From: Mesorhabditis belari
Lineage: Eukaryota; Nematoda; Chromadorea; Rhabditida; Rhabditidae
Assembly: GCA_958450365.1 (NCBI GenBank)
Contig: CAUEEP010000902.1
Coordinates: 1,039,057-1,103,056 of the forward strand
Direction: 5' to 3'
Length of the DNA: 64,000 bases
Of the stretch, positions 34,931 to 45,311 are shown in pieces. The notes beneath the pieces are model-generated. The model searched no databases, had not been told where the DNA came from, and saw nothing but the letters and a program-made list of their open reading frames with translations. How positions within the stretch are numbered: position 1 is the first letter of the stretch; each line of letters begins with the position of its first letter. A program made the position numbers and the translations under genes.

Positions 34931-35600
34931 TCACTTCTCTTTTAAAATTGTAGCTATGAATTCGTTTTCTAATGGTTTTTCAAAATGTTTTAAACACATT
35001 TGTTGTAAAAGTGTTGAAAATAAATAACGATAATGTTGAAAGCAGTCTATTTTTTTATTTTTTTGACTATTATCACCCGTCTTATGTGTTTTAAAATCTA
35101 CAAAAGCTACATTGTTAAAATTTTCAAATAGTTGTTGTTTTTATAGTTGTACAGCATTTAAATCTAAGTTGGGATTTAATAAAACAAATAAATGTTCTGC
35201 ATTAATAGTTTTAGTTTCCACAGTTATATTGTTATTCTCAAATTTTTCTTGTTGTTCTTTTAGCGTTAATAAAAAGTTACTACTTAATTGAGATAAATAT
35301 AAGAATTGTCCTGTTGATTAGAAATATTTGTCTTTTTTATTTTTATTGTCCTGTTTAGAAATATTTGGTTCAACAGCAGAATATATTTTAGAATATAAAA
35401 ATTTATATAATTGGCGCAGTTTCTATAATAAAATTTTTTTCATCAGGATACTCTTCTTCAAAATCTTTTTTAATCATTACAGATAAAGAACTATCATAAA
35501 TATCAGTTATAAAAACAATTTGTTGTGTTTCATTTATATTAATAGTATTAATAACAATATTATCATTATTAAGTGTTGTTTTTTAATTTTTTAATGTTTT
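34931..35600 (-). pseudogene. AT-rich decayed coding remnant of foreign appearance
   Basis: Read from about 35600 down to a TGA at 34931, a sense-rich reading runs for some 220 codons. It includes QQIVFITDIYDSSLSVMIKK, a switch of frame at a 7-A run (35434-35440), LYKFLYSKIYSAVEPNISKQ, SSNFLLTLKEQQEKFENNNI, AEHLFVLLNPNLDLNAVQL, FENFNNVAFVDFKTHKTGDN and FSTLLQQMCLKHFEKPLENE. The interruptions inside are only TAA or TAG (35141-35143, 35318-35320, 35423-35425 and one near 35590). Codons are strongly A/T-ending (TTA, ATA, AAA, AAT), unlike the neighbouring genes, and no introns are needed. No family is recognised. A horizontally acquired or mobile-element gene in decay is the simplest reading. 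Confidence 0.5.
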
Positions 35601-36016
35601 AAATCAAGGAAATAAATATTACAAAAGTTTCAACGTAATAAAAAAAGAGCTCAATCTCTAACAATACAAAACTGCAAAATTCGTTAAAATCAATATCTGA
35701 AAATATCATAGGGATACTTATTTATTATTGTTATGCATTATGTGTAACAATGTTTTTTTTAATAATAAAATTATTCATATAAGAACTGATTATGTTCGAT
35801 TGGAACTATAAAACAAAACCACTATTCCACACTCCAAATGTTAAGCAAGCCAGGAAATATGAAATGTCTTTTAAGGAAAGTAAAGAATTTCTAAAAGAAA
35901 AAAAGAACAAAAATAACATCTACTTCTGGCAAAGGAAGAAAAAGATCGATCGAATATGAAAAGTCCTGGAAAAAACCACCAAATTAAAGAAGAATCAATG
36001 CAGATTTGATATAAAG

Positions 36017-36107
36017 CTGCACTTTCTGATCACTGGGATCAGAAATTTGCAGTCCTTTCAAGAAGGTCTCGGGGTTAACGCTAACCGCAAACCTGGGTAA
36101 TTAAATC
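36017..36107 (-). ncRNA. Degenerate SL1-like spliced-leader RNA gene
   Basis: On the minus strand, 36107-36086 is a 22-base stretch matching the canonical nematode SL1 leader at 19 of 22 positions (core TTTAATTACCC intact; changes at positions 2, 15 and 21), followed directly by GT as a leader donor must be. Downstream, 36045-36023 forms a perfect 9-bp hairpin (TTTCTGATC / GATCAGAAA) preceded by AAATTT, where an Sm site would lie. A 5S-like sequence is about 180 bp away in the opposite direction, the arrangement known from the 5S/SL1 repeats of Caenorhabditis. The substitutions in the leader make it either a variant or a pseudogene. Confidence 0.55.
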
Positions 36108-36284
36108 GAAGAACGCGGTCTCTGTCGCGGTATGTCGAAAATAAATCTGCCAGATGCTGCTTTTTCCTACGAGACACAGGAAAGGTACACACAGTCGTGT
36201 CGCCTCGCGTCTCTGCGAGGGCTGATGCTCTCTCGTGTTCGCTGGCGGCCGCCTACTTCAGCCGTCTCTCACAGCCACGCACTC

Positions 36285-36378
36285 GCTTACGACCATACCA
36301 CGTTGAAAACACGGCATCTGCCAAGTTAAGCAACGTTGGGCTCGGTTAGTACTTGGATCGGAAACGGCTTGGGAATTT
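36285..36378 (+). rRNA. 5S rRNA pseudogene
   Basis: Begins GCTTACGACCATACCACGTT, as nematode 5S does, has a gap of about 8-10 bases after ACACGGCATC, resumes GCCAAGTTAAGCAACGTTG and TTAGTACTTGGATCGGAAAC, and loses similarity after GGCTTGGGAATT, so the 3' end is missing. The internal control region is recognisable, but the gap and truncation indicate a pseudogene. Upstream 36110-36284 is GC-richer spacer. Confidence 0.75.
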
Positions 36379-38548
36379 TTCAATTTTTGAAGCTTTTTGA
36401 ATTTTTGTGCATCGGTTTAGAGACTTGGGAATCAATTTTTGCTCAAATTAACGCTTCAACTTTACAGAGTAGTCGAAAATTATAGCAACTCGGTATTCGC
36501 TGGAATACGTAGTTTGAAAAAAACCGTTTGTCTTCAAATCAAAAATCTAAGCTATAACAATTCTAAAATGATGTTCAACTGAGAGAAAAAACGCAAAAAT
36601 AGTCCATTTCGAGTTGTCATTTTTTTGTTGATAGGTCGAGAAATTTTGTCTTTTGACCTAACCAATTCTCCTAAGATACCCCAGTTGCAATTATTCAAAT
36701 TCCACCTTCTGGGCCAATTTTTTGTGTAGATTCGAAAAAACACGCTTTCAGCACGATTTGACGACGGTATGCCGATGAAAAGTTACTTTGAAAATTCCTA
36801 GGTTTCAATTTTGGTGTTCAGAAGGGCAAAAATCCTGAATAAAATAGAAAACATATAGAAAAAGTGATACCATCATGTAGAGCTCAACCTGAGCTTTCAG
36901 AATTGATATAACACTTATGGATTCTGTCGAGTATTTCTGTAGATATGGCGTATCAAAGCTGGCGAACCTTTTCGATCAACAGACATGGAGAGCGTGGTCA
37001 TTGTTGTCTGGGGATGGCGCATCACGCGGTTTCCCAGAGCACCTGCGGTGGGCCAATAAAAAAAAAACACAGCACATCGGACGAAAAGAGGGAGGTACCA
37101 AAATTTGCTCCAGGAGCTAACTTGTTTAGTGGCTTAAGACTGAACTTTTCTGGAAAAGCTCAATCTAGCCATTTCCGTGAAGGTGGAACGTGATTCTCCT
37201 TGAAATTTGCATAGATCGGTATAAGATAGGTCTAAGAATCTCTTTTATTATCTTTATATATATATATATATATATTTATTTATTATCTACTTATATTATA
37301 TTATTTATGCTAACGTCGGTGACGTGTGTTGAATGGGAGATCATCTTGTGCCAACCGGTGCACAACTCGCACGTATAAGGACTATTGACTAGGGTTCGGC
37401 CTGAAATTTGCGTAAAGGGTCAATTTATGAAAGAAAGCATGTTCTTGAAAGAAATACAAGCGAAAAGAGCTGGTCTATCGTCTAGCTGGTCCAGGATTTC
37501 GTTTTCTTTGATGAGAACTTTTTTGAATCGTCGAAATGCCAGAAATTTACTCAAACCTGTTTTTGGATACAAGAAAATTTTCTTTTACTCCAAATTCCGA
37601 CTTTTTCATTTAATTATCTCACGTGACATCCAGAATTCACTTTTCTTTAAAAAAGAAATCGCTTTTTGATCGAGCGGCGATAAATTGCCGTCATTCTCAA
37701 ACCGTGTTTTCAGCGCCCACTCATTTCTTTTCATTACAAGCCCAAACCGTGTCACCACCTAGGATGCACTCCAGATCTCATCTTTCATAAAAAAAAAAAA
37801 ATTTCGAATTTGATTGTCCCCGCTCGAAGAATCGCCTCCAACACGGTTCTTGCGGGTGGTCGGTTCTGTGAATCGCCTCTTTTTCCGCTCCCATTTCTTC
37901 AAAAACTCTTTTTGTTCACCATTTTTGGCGGGCACAAGTGGTCGGATCTTTATTATTTGAAAACTATTTGAAAATTTACATTTAATCAATTTACATTAAT
38001 CAATTTAAAGCAATTTAAAGCTTTTCGTTTATTTGAGAGTAAACTTAGACTACACGACGTTCCTATAGAGTGGTCTTCTAATAGAGTTTTTACGGTTTTT
38101 TTTGCATTAAATCTGTTTTATTTTAATCAGATATTGAAATTTTTACTTGAATGACTCACTTTTCTATGCTATTATCTTTCCAAATTATTTCTTAAACATT
38201 TTCCATTTTGAAACATTTCTCCTTTATTATCGTTTCATTTCTCAAAAAGAAACGGGTTTCTTTCTTTTCTTTTCTCTTTTCTCTTTTCTAATTGACTGTC
38301 TGTCATTTATTTGAGATGCCATTAGCTTCTCGATGAAAAGCTTGATCCATTTGGAAAGCTTTCTGGAATTTTCGCTTCTTTATTCAACACTTATGAAGCT
38401 TTTCTTTTAAGCTTTTAAAGATGGTGTGAAGCTTTGTTTCCTCTAATTTTCCTCTAATTCTATTTTATTCTAATTCGTTTGATTTTTTTTTGATTTTTCG
38501 GGAGATTTCGCGATCATCGAGAAAAGAAAAAAAGGATTAAAAAAGGAT
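36379..38548. other. Stretch with no recognised gene
   Basis: AT-rich spacer with a (TA)n tract at 37254-37275 and polypyrimidine blocks near 38200-38300. Open frames at 36917-37193, 37385-37669 and 37759-37989 show no splice continuity or recognisable motifs. Confidence 0.5.
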
Positions 38549-38728
38549 AATTTATTCAACACGAATAAGTGGATACAACACAACGGAGGGACACAATTTT
38601 TACCCCTACAATGTAGTTAAGAAAAAGCCCAATTTAATGGGAAAAAGAACACACACTTGATTTCGCCAACTGAGTCGAACCCTCGACCTTCCGATTAGGA
38701 GACTCCTAACCAGTCAGCCAACTGGACA
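38549..38728 (-). mobile_element. tRNA-derived SINE, second copy
   Basis: Same family as 17361-17553 and same orientation. On the minus strand it has A box TGGCTGACTGG and B box GGTTCGACTC, then the shared body. The tRNA-like part differs at several positions from the first copy, so these are separate family members and not a duplicated insertion. Flanks are AT-rich and a target duplication is not obvious. Confidence 0.75.
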
Positions 38729-38846
38729 AAAAGAACACTTTATAGAATAGAATTTTCTAGAACATTTGTAGACATTTTATCTAATGGCATTTGTGAATTT
38801 TAGCTTCTTTTAGACAAGACTTTCAGCTAAATACATCGATTTTTAG

Positions 38847-39847
38847 TTGGTGAGGACTCGGATTTGTTAGGGAATACGGTGGAAGCATTCGAGCATCAAA
38901 CGCCCGATCAATCGATTAATGAAGATGGAGGTGCGTTTGATTGAGGAAAAGGGAAAAACGAATATTTTGGAGAATAAATTAGCAACACTAGTTGTGAAAT
39001 TACTAATACTTACTTTGAAAAATCTCTTTTCGAAAGTCTTTTTGTTGTTGTAAAAACAAGGGAATGATCGCAGCTCAAAGTTGGGAATCGATTCGAGTCA
39101 GGGTGCATCTTATAGAATCGGACTTGCTGATTCCGAAACAGCAAAAATTAGCCGCTAACTTGCACGCAAACGCAAGGAATTTGGCATAGAAAATTCCCTC
39201 AAATTTCGGGCTCTTTACGGGGCCGCCACAAGAAAACATTTCAACGGCTTCGTTACGAAACCTGTAAAGTTTCTCGGTTTGGGTTCGAGTCCTCCCCTCG
39301 TCAATTCTTTTTCTAATGTCACTGCATTAAAATCTTATGTTTTATGCGAGTTAGCTGCTAATTTTGTGCAGATTCGGAATCAGCAAGTCCGATTCTATAA
39401 AACTGACTGACTGCACCCTGCCTCAAGTCGATTCTCAACTTTGAGTTCCCTTGTAAGTCATATTGTAGTTATTTTCAATTCTGTTCCAGTTTTATAAACT
39501 TCTAAAAGCTGCCTAAGAGGCTTTAAATTAGAGCTTTAAAACATTTATAGCAGTGTTTGAAGCCTTGAACGGCCTTAAAAGCCTAAAAGTGACCGTAACT
39601 TTGGCTTTTTTTAACCATAACTACTAGTTTTTAGTCATTTCTCACCATTAGTTGAATGAAAATTTGCGCAAGAATGCTATAATTGACTATAATTATATAA
39701 ATGATTTTTTTCCTATCCTTTAGTCAAATCTAATCAAATTTGCTATTTTTTCAGACCCAAACCTGTTTCTCAGTCGAGGAATCGAACGTTCGTGTAGCCT
39801 CGGATCCGTGGACAATCGAGAGGGAAATCAGTGGACAAATGATGAAG
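38847..39847 (+). pseudogene. Two orphan exons of an acidic protein
   Basis: Exon 38847-38930 (GEDSDLLGNTVEAFEHQTPD then QSINEDG) and exon 39755-39847 (DPNLFLSRGIERSCSLGSVD then NREGNQWTNDE) have proper AG/GT borders and both use phase 1, so they join in frame. No start or end exon was found nearby. A fold-back element (39056-39454) occupies the intron. The product would be acidic and low in complexity; family unknown. Confidence 0.4.
39056..39454. mobile_element. Fold-back element, about 400 bp
   Basis: Arms of roughly 110 bp are inverted around a centre of about 170 bp. They share GAATCGGACTTGCTGATTCC and the outer ACAAGGGAA...CTCAAAGTTG. The centre includes GGGTTCGAGTCC, which resembles a tRNA B box, but no tRNA folds there. 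It encodes nothing and looks like a non-autonomous DNA transposon. Confidence 0.7.
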
Positions 39848-39967
39848 GTTTAGATTAAAGAATAAAATATTAATAATATATAAAAATGAAATTAGCAAAA
39901 GATCGCAATGATCGCAAAAATCGCAATGATATCAAGATCGTCAAGTGATTGATGCAATCCGTTAACG

Positions 39968-40268
39968 TTACAGGGTGCGGCAAAATTACCTTTTCAGCAG
40001 ATTGCATCCCAAACCCCGCAATCAATTCAAAAACCCTAAGTGTTATATAGAGATTTGAAGCCTGAATTCTTGCCTACATTTCTGTACCAAAAGATTTTTG
40101 ACTCGAGTTTTGCAGCCTATTTTTCAGGCTCTCAAAGAAGCTCAATCCAAACAGTCTCCGGTCCGCTTCCATTTTTAGTTGTTTTCTAACTAAAAAATTT
40201 GAATTGATTGCGGTGTTTGGCATAAAATCTGCTCAAAAGGTGTATCCGTAATTTGCCACATCTTGTAG
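39968..40268. mobile_element. Fold-back element, about 300 bp
   Basis: Arms of about 65 bp begin TACAGGGTGCGGCAAAATTAC on the left and end in an imperfect reverse complement (TTTGCCACATCTTGTAG). They share GCAATCAATTCAAA at the inner ends. The centre is non-coding. It differs in sequence from the neighbouring fold-back at 39056. Confidence 0.65.
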
Positions 40269-40405
40269 ATCATGAATACGTTGAAACTAGTTTTTTTCTA
40301 ATGTTTTGGGCTTACAAGAGTTCTCAGGGTCTAAAGATTTTAGTGTTCTTGATTAGTTAATGAATTTGAAAGGATTTGCTTTGGATTTGCTTTTATTCGA
40401 TTCTA

Positions 40406-40925
40406 TTAGGTTGATGCAAAAGTCTTTTTCATTTTTTTCGTCTGCCGTTTCAAGCCAACAAATGCACCAATTAAACTACGGTTGATTTCATTAGAAAAAC
40501 CAATTATTTTTCTGCAAAATAACATTAAAACGGGTTTAAAAATATTTTATGCCTGGATTTTCTTGAGAGTATGAAGTCGGGTAGTCAAAAAGGGCTAACT
40601 CGATGATGCGGTTTAGACACCTTAGCTAAAGAAAACCTATCTTCGTGTCAATAGATAAAAGATAGAGAAAAAAAAGTTTGATATTTCGCCAAAATTTCAG
40701 AGAAATTCATTCAGCCAATTTCTTCGTAGAGTTTTTTATAGATTTTTACGAAAAAGGCGTTTTTCACTCTCGAATTTGCTTGAAAGTGAACCGAAATTGA
40801 TTTAAAAAGATGGAAATTGAACAAAAAAACACTTTTTTTATAGAGCAAACTATAGATTAATTGGTGAATTTGTTACTTTTTAACAGAAGTACGAAAAAAT
40901 GAAAAAGACTTTTGCATCAACCTAA
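40406..40925. mobile_element. 520-bp MITE, copy 3
   Basis: Best-preserved ends of the family: TTAGGTTGATGCAAAAGTC and its reverse complement at 40907-40925. It ends only about 7 bases from the left end of the mariner element, so two related elements stand side by side. Confidence 0.88.
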
Positions 40926-40931
40926 TACTTA

Positions 40932-42184
40932 CTAGGTTGGTGCAAATGAAATTTCGTTTTTTTACAAACATTAAAGTCATCCAAAATTTTTTTTGATAAC
41001 AATTTATTTAAAACAATAAGCACCATTATTATCTATGACATCCCTCCAACGTTGCTTCAGATTGCGGATCCCCTTCTCAAAGAACGCTTGATTCTGTGAT
41101 GCAAAGTAGTTGGTCACCCAATTTTCGACTTCTTTTGCATTCTTAAACTGGCAATTCTCAAGGGAATGTTGCATCGATCTGAAAAGGTGAAAATCGGAGG
41201 GTGCTAAGTCTGGACTATACGGCGCATGTGGTAAGACCTTCCATCCTAGCTTCTCTAGTTCCTTACAAGAGGTTTTTGCCGTGTGAGCTGGAGCATTATC
41301 ACGGAGAAAGTTGATAGTTGAGGGATTTAGGCCTTTTTCACGCAAAATTTCGTCAACCTTCTTGAGTTGTTGAATAAAATAAGATGAATCGACTGTTTTT
41401 CCGGGCTCTAATAATTCAAAATGAACAAGTCCATTGATATTCCACCAGCAAGACAACATCACTTTGCGCCCATGATAATCCGGCTTTGGAGTTGGAATTG
41501 GCGCTTGACCTTTGCTCAGCCATTGTCTTTTTCGAGAAGTATTATCAAAGTGAATCCACTTCTCATCCATCGTCAAGATATTCTCAAAAAAATGGCTTCT
41601 TTTCGACTTATGGAGCAAGATATGGCTGATCGAAACGCGTGCTCCCAGATTCTCAACACTCAATTGATGTGGAGCCCATTGTCCATTACGATTTGTCTTT
41701 CCAATTATTTCCAAATGGCGTACAATTGTTGAATTGGAGATGTTTGGCAAGTTCTCGTGTTGTTTGCATTGGATCAGCTTCAATTAATTGTTCCAATACA
41801 TTGTTGTCGATGGCTGTGGCACGATGTCCATGCGATTCGTCTTCAAGGGATTCATTACCATCTCGGAATTGGGCAAACCAGAGCTGGCATGATCTTTCGG
41901 TGATAACCTGTTCTCCAAAGGCGGAACAGAGATCACGATGTGAATCAGCAACGTTTTTGCCCATTTTGAAGTCATAGAGAAGACACGTGCGCAGAACATA
42001 CTTTTGATCCACCATGATCTAAAGCAAAAATCAATTAAAAAGTGAAAGCTCTGACTTTGAAAAAATGCGAAAATAAAGTAAATATCCAAGAGTACAAATG
42101 CACAAAAGAACATCAAATAAGCTCTTCAGATTAAAAAAATAAGAACATTTTATATCGACCGAAATTTCTTTTGCACCAACCTAA
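40932..42184 (-). mobile_element. mariner-family transposon, 1.25 kb
   Basis: Inverted ends of about 28 bp read TAGGTTGGTGCAAATGAAAT at the left and, reverse-complemented, TTAGGTTGGTGCAAAAGAAA at the right, with TA next to them. The inside is filled by the transposase gene on the minus strand. Size and ends are typical of full-length mariner. Confidence 0.9.
41004..42015 (-). pseudogene. mariner transposase with one frameshift
   Basis: The N-terminal part (ATG 42015 down to about 41745) encodes the paired helix-turn-helix region, with RSCQLWFAQFRDGNESLED and TTRELAKHL. The frame then shifts by one base around 41735-41745 and continues NSTIVRHLEIIGKTNRNGQW to the end at 41004. The catalytic triad is present: D in TMDEKWIHFDN, D in FLRDNAPAHTAKTS and D in YSPDLAPSDFHLF with the 34-residue spacing of the D,D34D mariner clade. 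WVPHQL-type and RWRDVIDNNGAYCFK-type ends fit the family. Apart from the frameshift it is intact, so the insertion is fairly young. Confidence 0.9.
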
Positions 42185-42639
42185 TATAAGTCGTCTAAGG
42201 CTTGTATAAGTTTAAACGTATGATTTATTCTTGGGTAGATTGTTAAGGTTTAGATTGTTTAGAAAAAAGTTAAAGCAAAGCCAATTCAAGCCAAATGGCC
42301 TTCAATTACCCTCGAATTTCAACCTTTTATCATTGGATTCGGCCTGAAATCTTGACCTTGGCTTGGGATTTACGGAAAGTTTATAGTTTGAGTGCTTTTT
42401 AGCTCAAAAGACCCATCACTCTACCATATGCTCGCGTGTTACCGGTAAACGAAAAAAGTGCAGTGTCGTGTGTGATATTTTACAAATTATTCTAGTTTTC
42501 TTGAAACTCACAATTAATTGAAACTTTTCTTGAAACTGACCAACATTCACTGCAAAAATGTTTAATAATGCTTGAAAATCAAAAAAACCCTTTGCTTTTG
42601 ATGATTTTTTAAAAAACATAAAAAAACCGATTAATTTCT

Positions 42640-42835
42640 TCAAAAAGCGCTGAATCTTATCTAATTTGAAACTTCCATTTCATCGACAACTTCAAAGTTA
42701 CCAGAAGTGCTTTAATGATCAAAGCAGAAAGAAATCAGAAGTGGCTAAGTCGCGTGGGGCAAAAATTTCCAACCGAACTCGTCGAGTTTTTGGTGAATGA
42801 CTTTTGCGGTGTGGGCTTTAGCGTTATCTTGCACT
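42640..42835 (-). pseudogene. Older mariner transposase relic at a duplication edge
   Basis: Minus strand: VQDNAKAHTAKVIHQKLDEF and GWKFLPHAT, the second catalytic aspartate region of a mariner transposase. A stop then stands where YSPDLAPSD should be, and only scattered similarity (STSGNFEVVDEME) follows. It is more diverged than the mariner at 40932 and ends where copy B of the segmental duplication begins (about 42840). Confidence 0.65.
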
Positions 42836-43220
42836 AAAAAAAAAGAAAAAACAAAGCCTAGAGAAAAGTTACGGTAGTTTTTCAAGTTATCCGTCTTTTA
42901 GAAAACACTGTGAGGAACACACTCAAGTTATTTGCATTACCTGTATATATATAGCTACAGTACCTGATTTTAAAACCCCAAGAGGCTTGCTACAAAATAT
43001 TTTTAATCTTTTTGTTAATTGTGCAAACTTTCTCACTAAAGATTACCATGATCATTATTTTTAAAGATCAGCTTTTTAATACCAAACATCCAATTCATTC
43101 AAAAGTTGCAAATCGTGACGCCCTTTTTATTTCTTTTCAAAATTGTACTTCCAGAAATCTCTCTGATCTGTCTGCTAATAGTCATGGGAAGATATTTCTT
43201 ATACATTGTGAAAACTCACC

Positions 43221-44283
43221 GCAAAAAGCACCTCCTCGAGATAGGGTTTCCAATAACTGACGAAACGATTGAATACCAGGAAAAAGCACAACATACAACA
43301 TGTGTTGAAGAAGACTAAATTCTGGTTGGTAGCACGTTCTTCTTCAGAATTTGTGATTTATAAACTGCTTCAACTATGATGGGGAAGAAGTAACGGTATC
43401 AGAAAAGGGTTACGAACTAATTTGTCCGTCTCGATTAGCATTCTAAAAAAAAACCGTTACGGCGGCTGAAAGGTGAAATGGTTACGGTAATTGAAAGAGA
43501 AAGATTACAATAGCTTTAAGATGAAATGGTTATGGTAGCTTGGAGATAAAAGGGTTAGGGTAGTCCTTCCTTGAGCATAGTCCTTTTAGAAAGTACTTCA
43601 AAATGTTTGTAAGATCACCCACAGTTCATCCAGCATCCACAAATGTAGGTGATCGTCGGCAACATGCAATACTCGAAACCGATGTAGTAGAAATAGCCGG
43701 TCAATTCAGAGCTCACCGTCACACAAATCACATCAAGAATGCCTAGGGTTGAGTGTTAAAAATGTTTCTTCAAATTAGAATTGACAAAGTGTCAATTATA
43801 GCATTCTTGCAACAAACCAAGAGTCAACATCAACTTGTAACAGGACATTGAACGGAACTCTTTCCTTGCGATCACCGAGAGCGATAAAAGGTAGCAAATC
43901 TAAAAATTGCGGGATTCTTCTGAAAGTTTTTTAAGGTAATAAGATTCTTCTAAATTAAAATTTCAAGAAGAATTCAAAGTGATAAATCAATTTTTGGCAG
44001 TAATATTTAGTATTGCAGTGCCTGGACGGTAATTCCATAACAAATGTACAGTGCTCCAAGAAGTCTTTGCTTTTCGTGCCTCGCTGAGAGCTCCCAAAAC
44101 GTGAGTTTCGTGTTGCTAAAATTTGTCTATTACAGTGCTCTAAGACTTAAAAAAATCCCACTTGCAGCTGTATAATGGATTTTTGTTAAGATTGCCATAG
44201 ACCAGGAAAGTCTCCATTCCAAAAATTTGCAGAAATGAAAATTTTGGAAAACTTACCGCCACCTGATCCCTGAGAAAATCCAT
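43221..44283 (-). pseudogene. SRT chemoreceptor, copy B, only the first five exons
   Basis: ATG at 44283 and exons 1-5 match the full gene at 4263-6996, including YKLMLTLGLL and FNRFVSYWKPYLEEVLF, with intact splice sites. The duplication ends inside the next intron, so exons 6-9 (TM4-TM7 and tail) are missing. Without the last membrane segments it cannot make a receptor. Confidence 0.8.
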
Positions 44284-44612
44284 GAAAATTTGTATTTTCT
44301 AGTAAGAGTTACGATTTTGAAGAAATTGGACTCGTGAACTTTTTGTTCCAAAAAAAACGGTAAACACGTAAATGTGAAATGATCGCCGTGCGTTCTTTGC
44401 GGGTTTGCATAATCGCGCGCTTTCTGGCACACGGAAAAAGGGCTGTTCAGTGCAGAAAGCACAGGCAAAATGACGTTTTGGCTTTCTTTTTTCAATTTTA
44501 AAATTTCTTTATGTACTATTTTTATCTTTTATTTACAAATCTACCAAGGCACATCATTTTACTGAAAATTTACCGAAATTTTAAACAAATCAGAACTCGC
44601 ATACAAGTTTTA

Positions 44613-45131
44613 TTAGGTTGATGCATAAGTCTTTTCGTTTTTTTCGTACTTCTGTTAAAAAGTAACAAATTCACCAATTAATCTATAGTTTGCTCTATAA
44701 AAAAAGTGTTTTTTTGTTCAATTTCCATCTTTTTAAATCAATTTCGGTTCACTTTCAAGCAAATTCGAGAGTGAAAAACGCCTTTTTCGTAAAAATCTAT
44801 AAAAAACTCTACGGAAAAATTGGGTGAATGAATTTCTCTGAAATTTTGGCGAAATATCAAACTTTTTTTCTCTATCTTTTATCTATTGACACGAAGATAG
44901 GTTTTCTTTAGCTAAGGTGTCTAAACCGCATCATCGAGTTAGCCCTTTTTGACTACCCGACTTCATACTCTCAAGAAAATCCAGGCATTAAATATTTTTA
45001 AACCCGTTTTAATGTTATTTTGCAGAAAAATAATTGCTTTTTCTAATGAAATCAACCGTAGTTTAATTGGTGCATTTGTTGGCTTGAAACGGCAGACGAA
45101 AGGGAACTAAAAGACTTATGCATCAACCTAA
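44613..45131. mobile_element. 520-bp MITE, copy 4
   Basis: Same site and orientation relative to METTL18 as 7326-7846, hence inherited through the segmental duplication. The ends are TTAGGTTGATGCATAAGTC and its inverse. Confidence 0.88.
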
Positions 45132-45311
45132 TAAAATGATGCAAATCAAATATTTATAGAGAATTCAATATTCCATCTTTACTCTTTGTTCTCACAGATT
45201 TTAAAGAACATTTGAGTAATTCAAGGTTTTGTTTACTTTTTTGCATGTTTGTTGTTTGGTCCATTGTTTTTTTTTGCAAAATCTATGGTTTTTAATAATT
45301 TTTCTTTTTAG

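Noticed and set aside
37254..37275. (TA)n tract as a possible regulatory or origin element
   Set aside because: A simple dinucleotide repeat in AT-rich DNA with no supporting context.
39230..39310. A tRNA gene suggested by GGGTTCGAGTCC
   Set aside because: No matching acceptor stem or A box was found; it lies in the centre of a fold-back element.
41421..41977. Plus-strand open frames of 103-112 codons
   Set aside because: Shadows of the mariner transposase, which is encoded on the minus strand.
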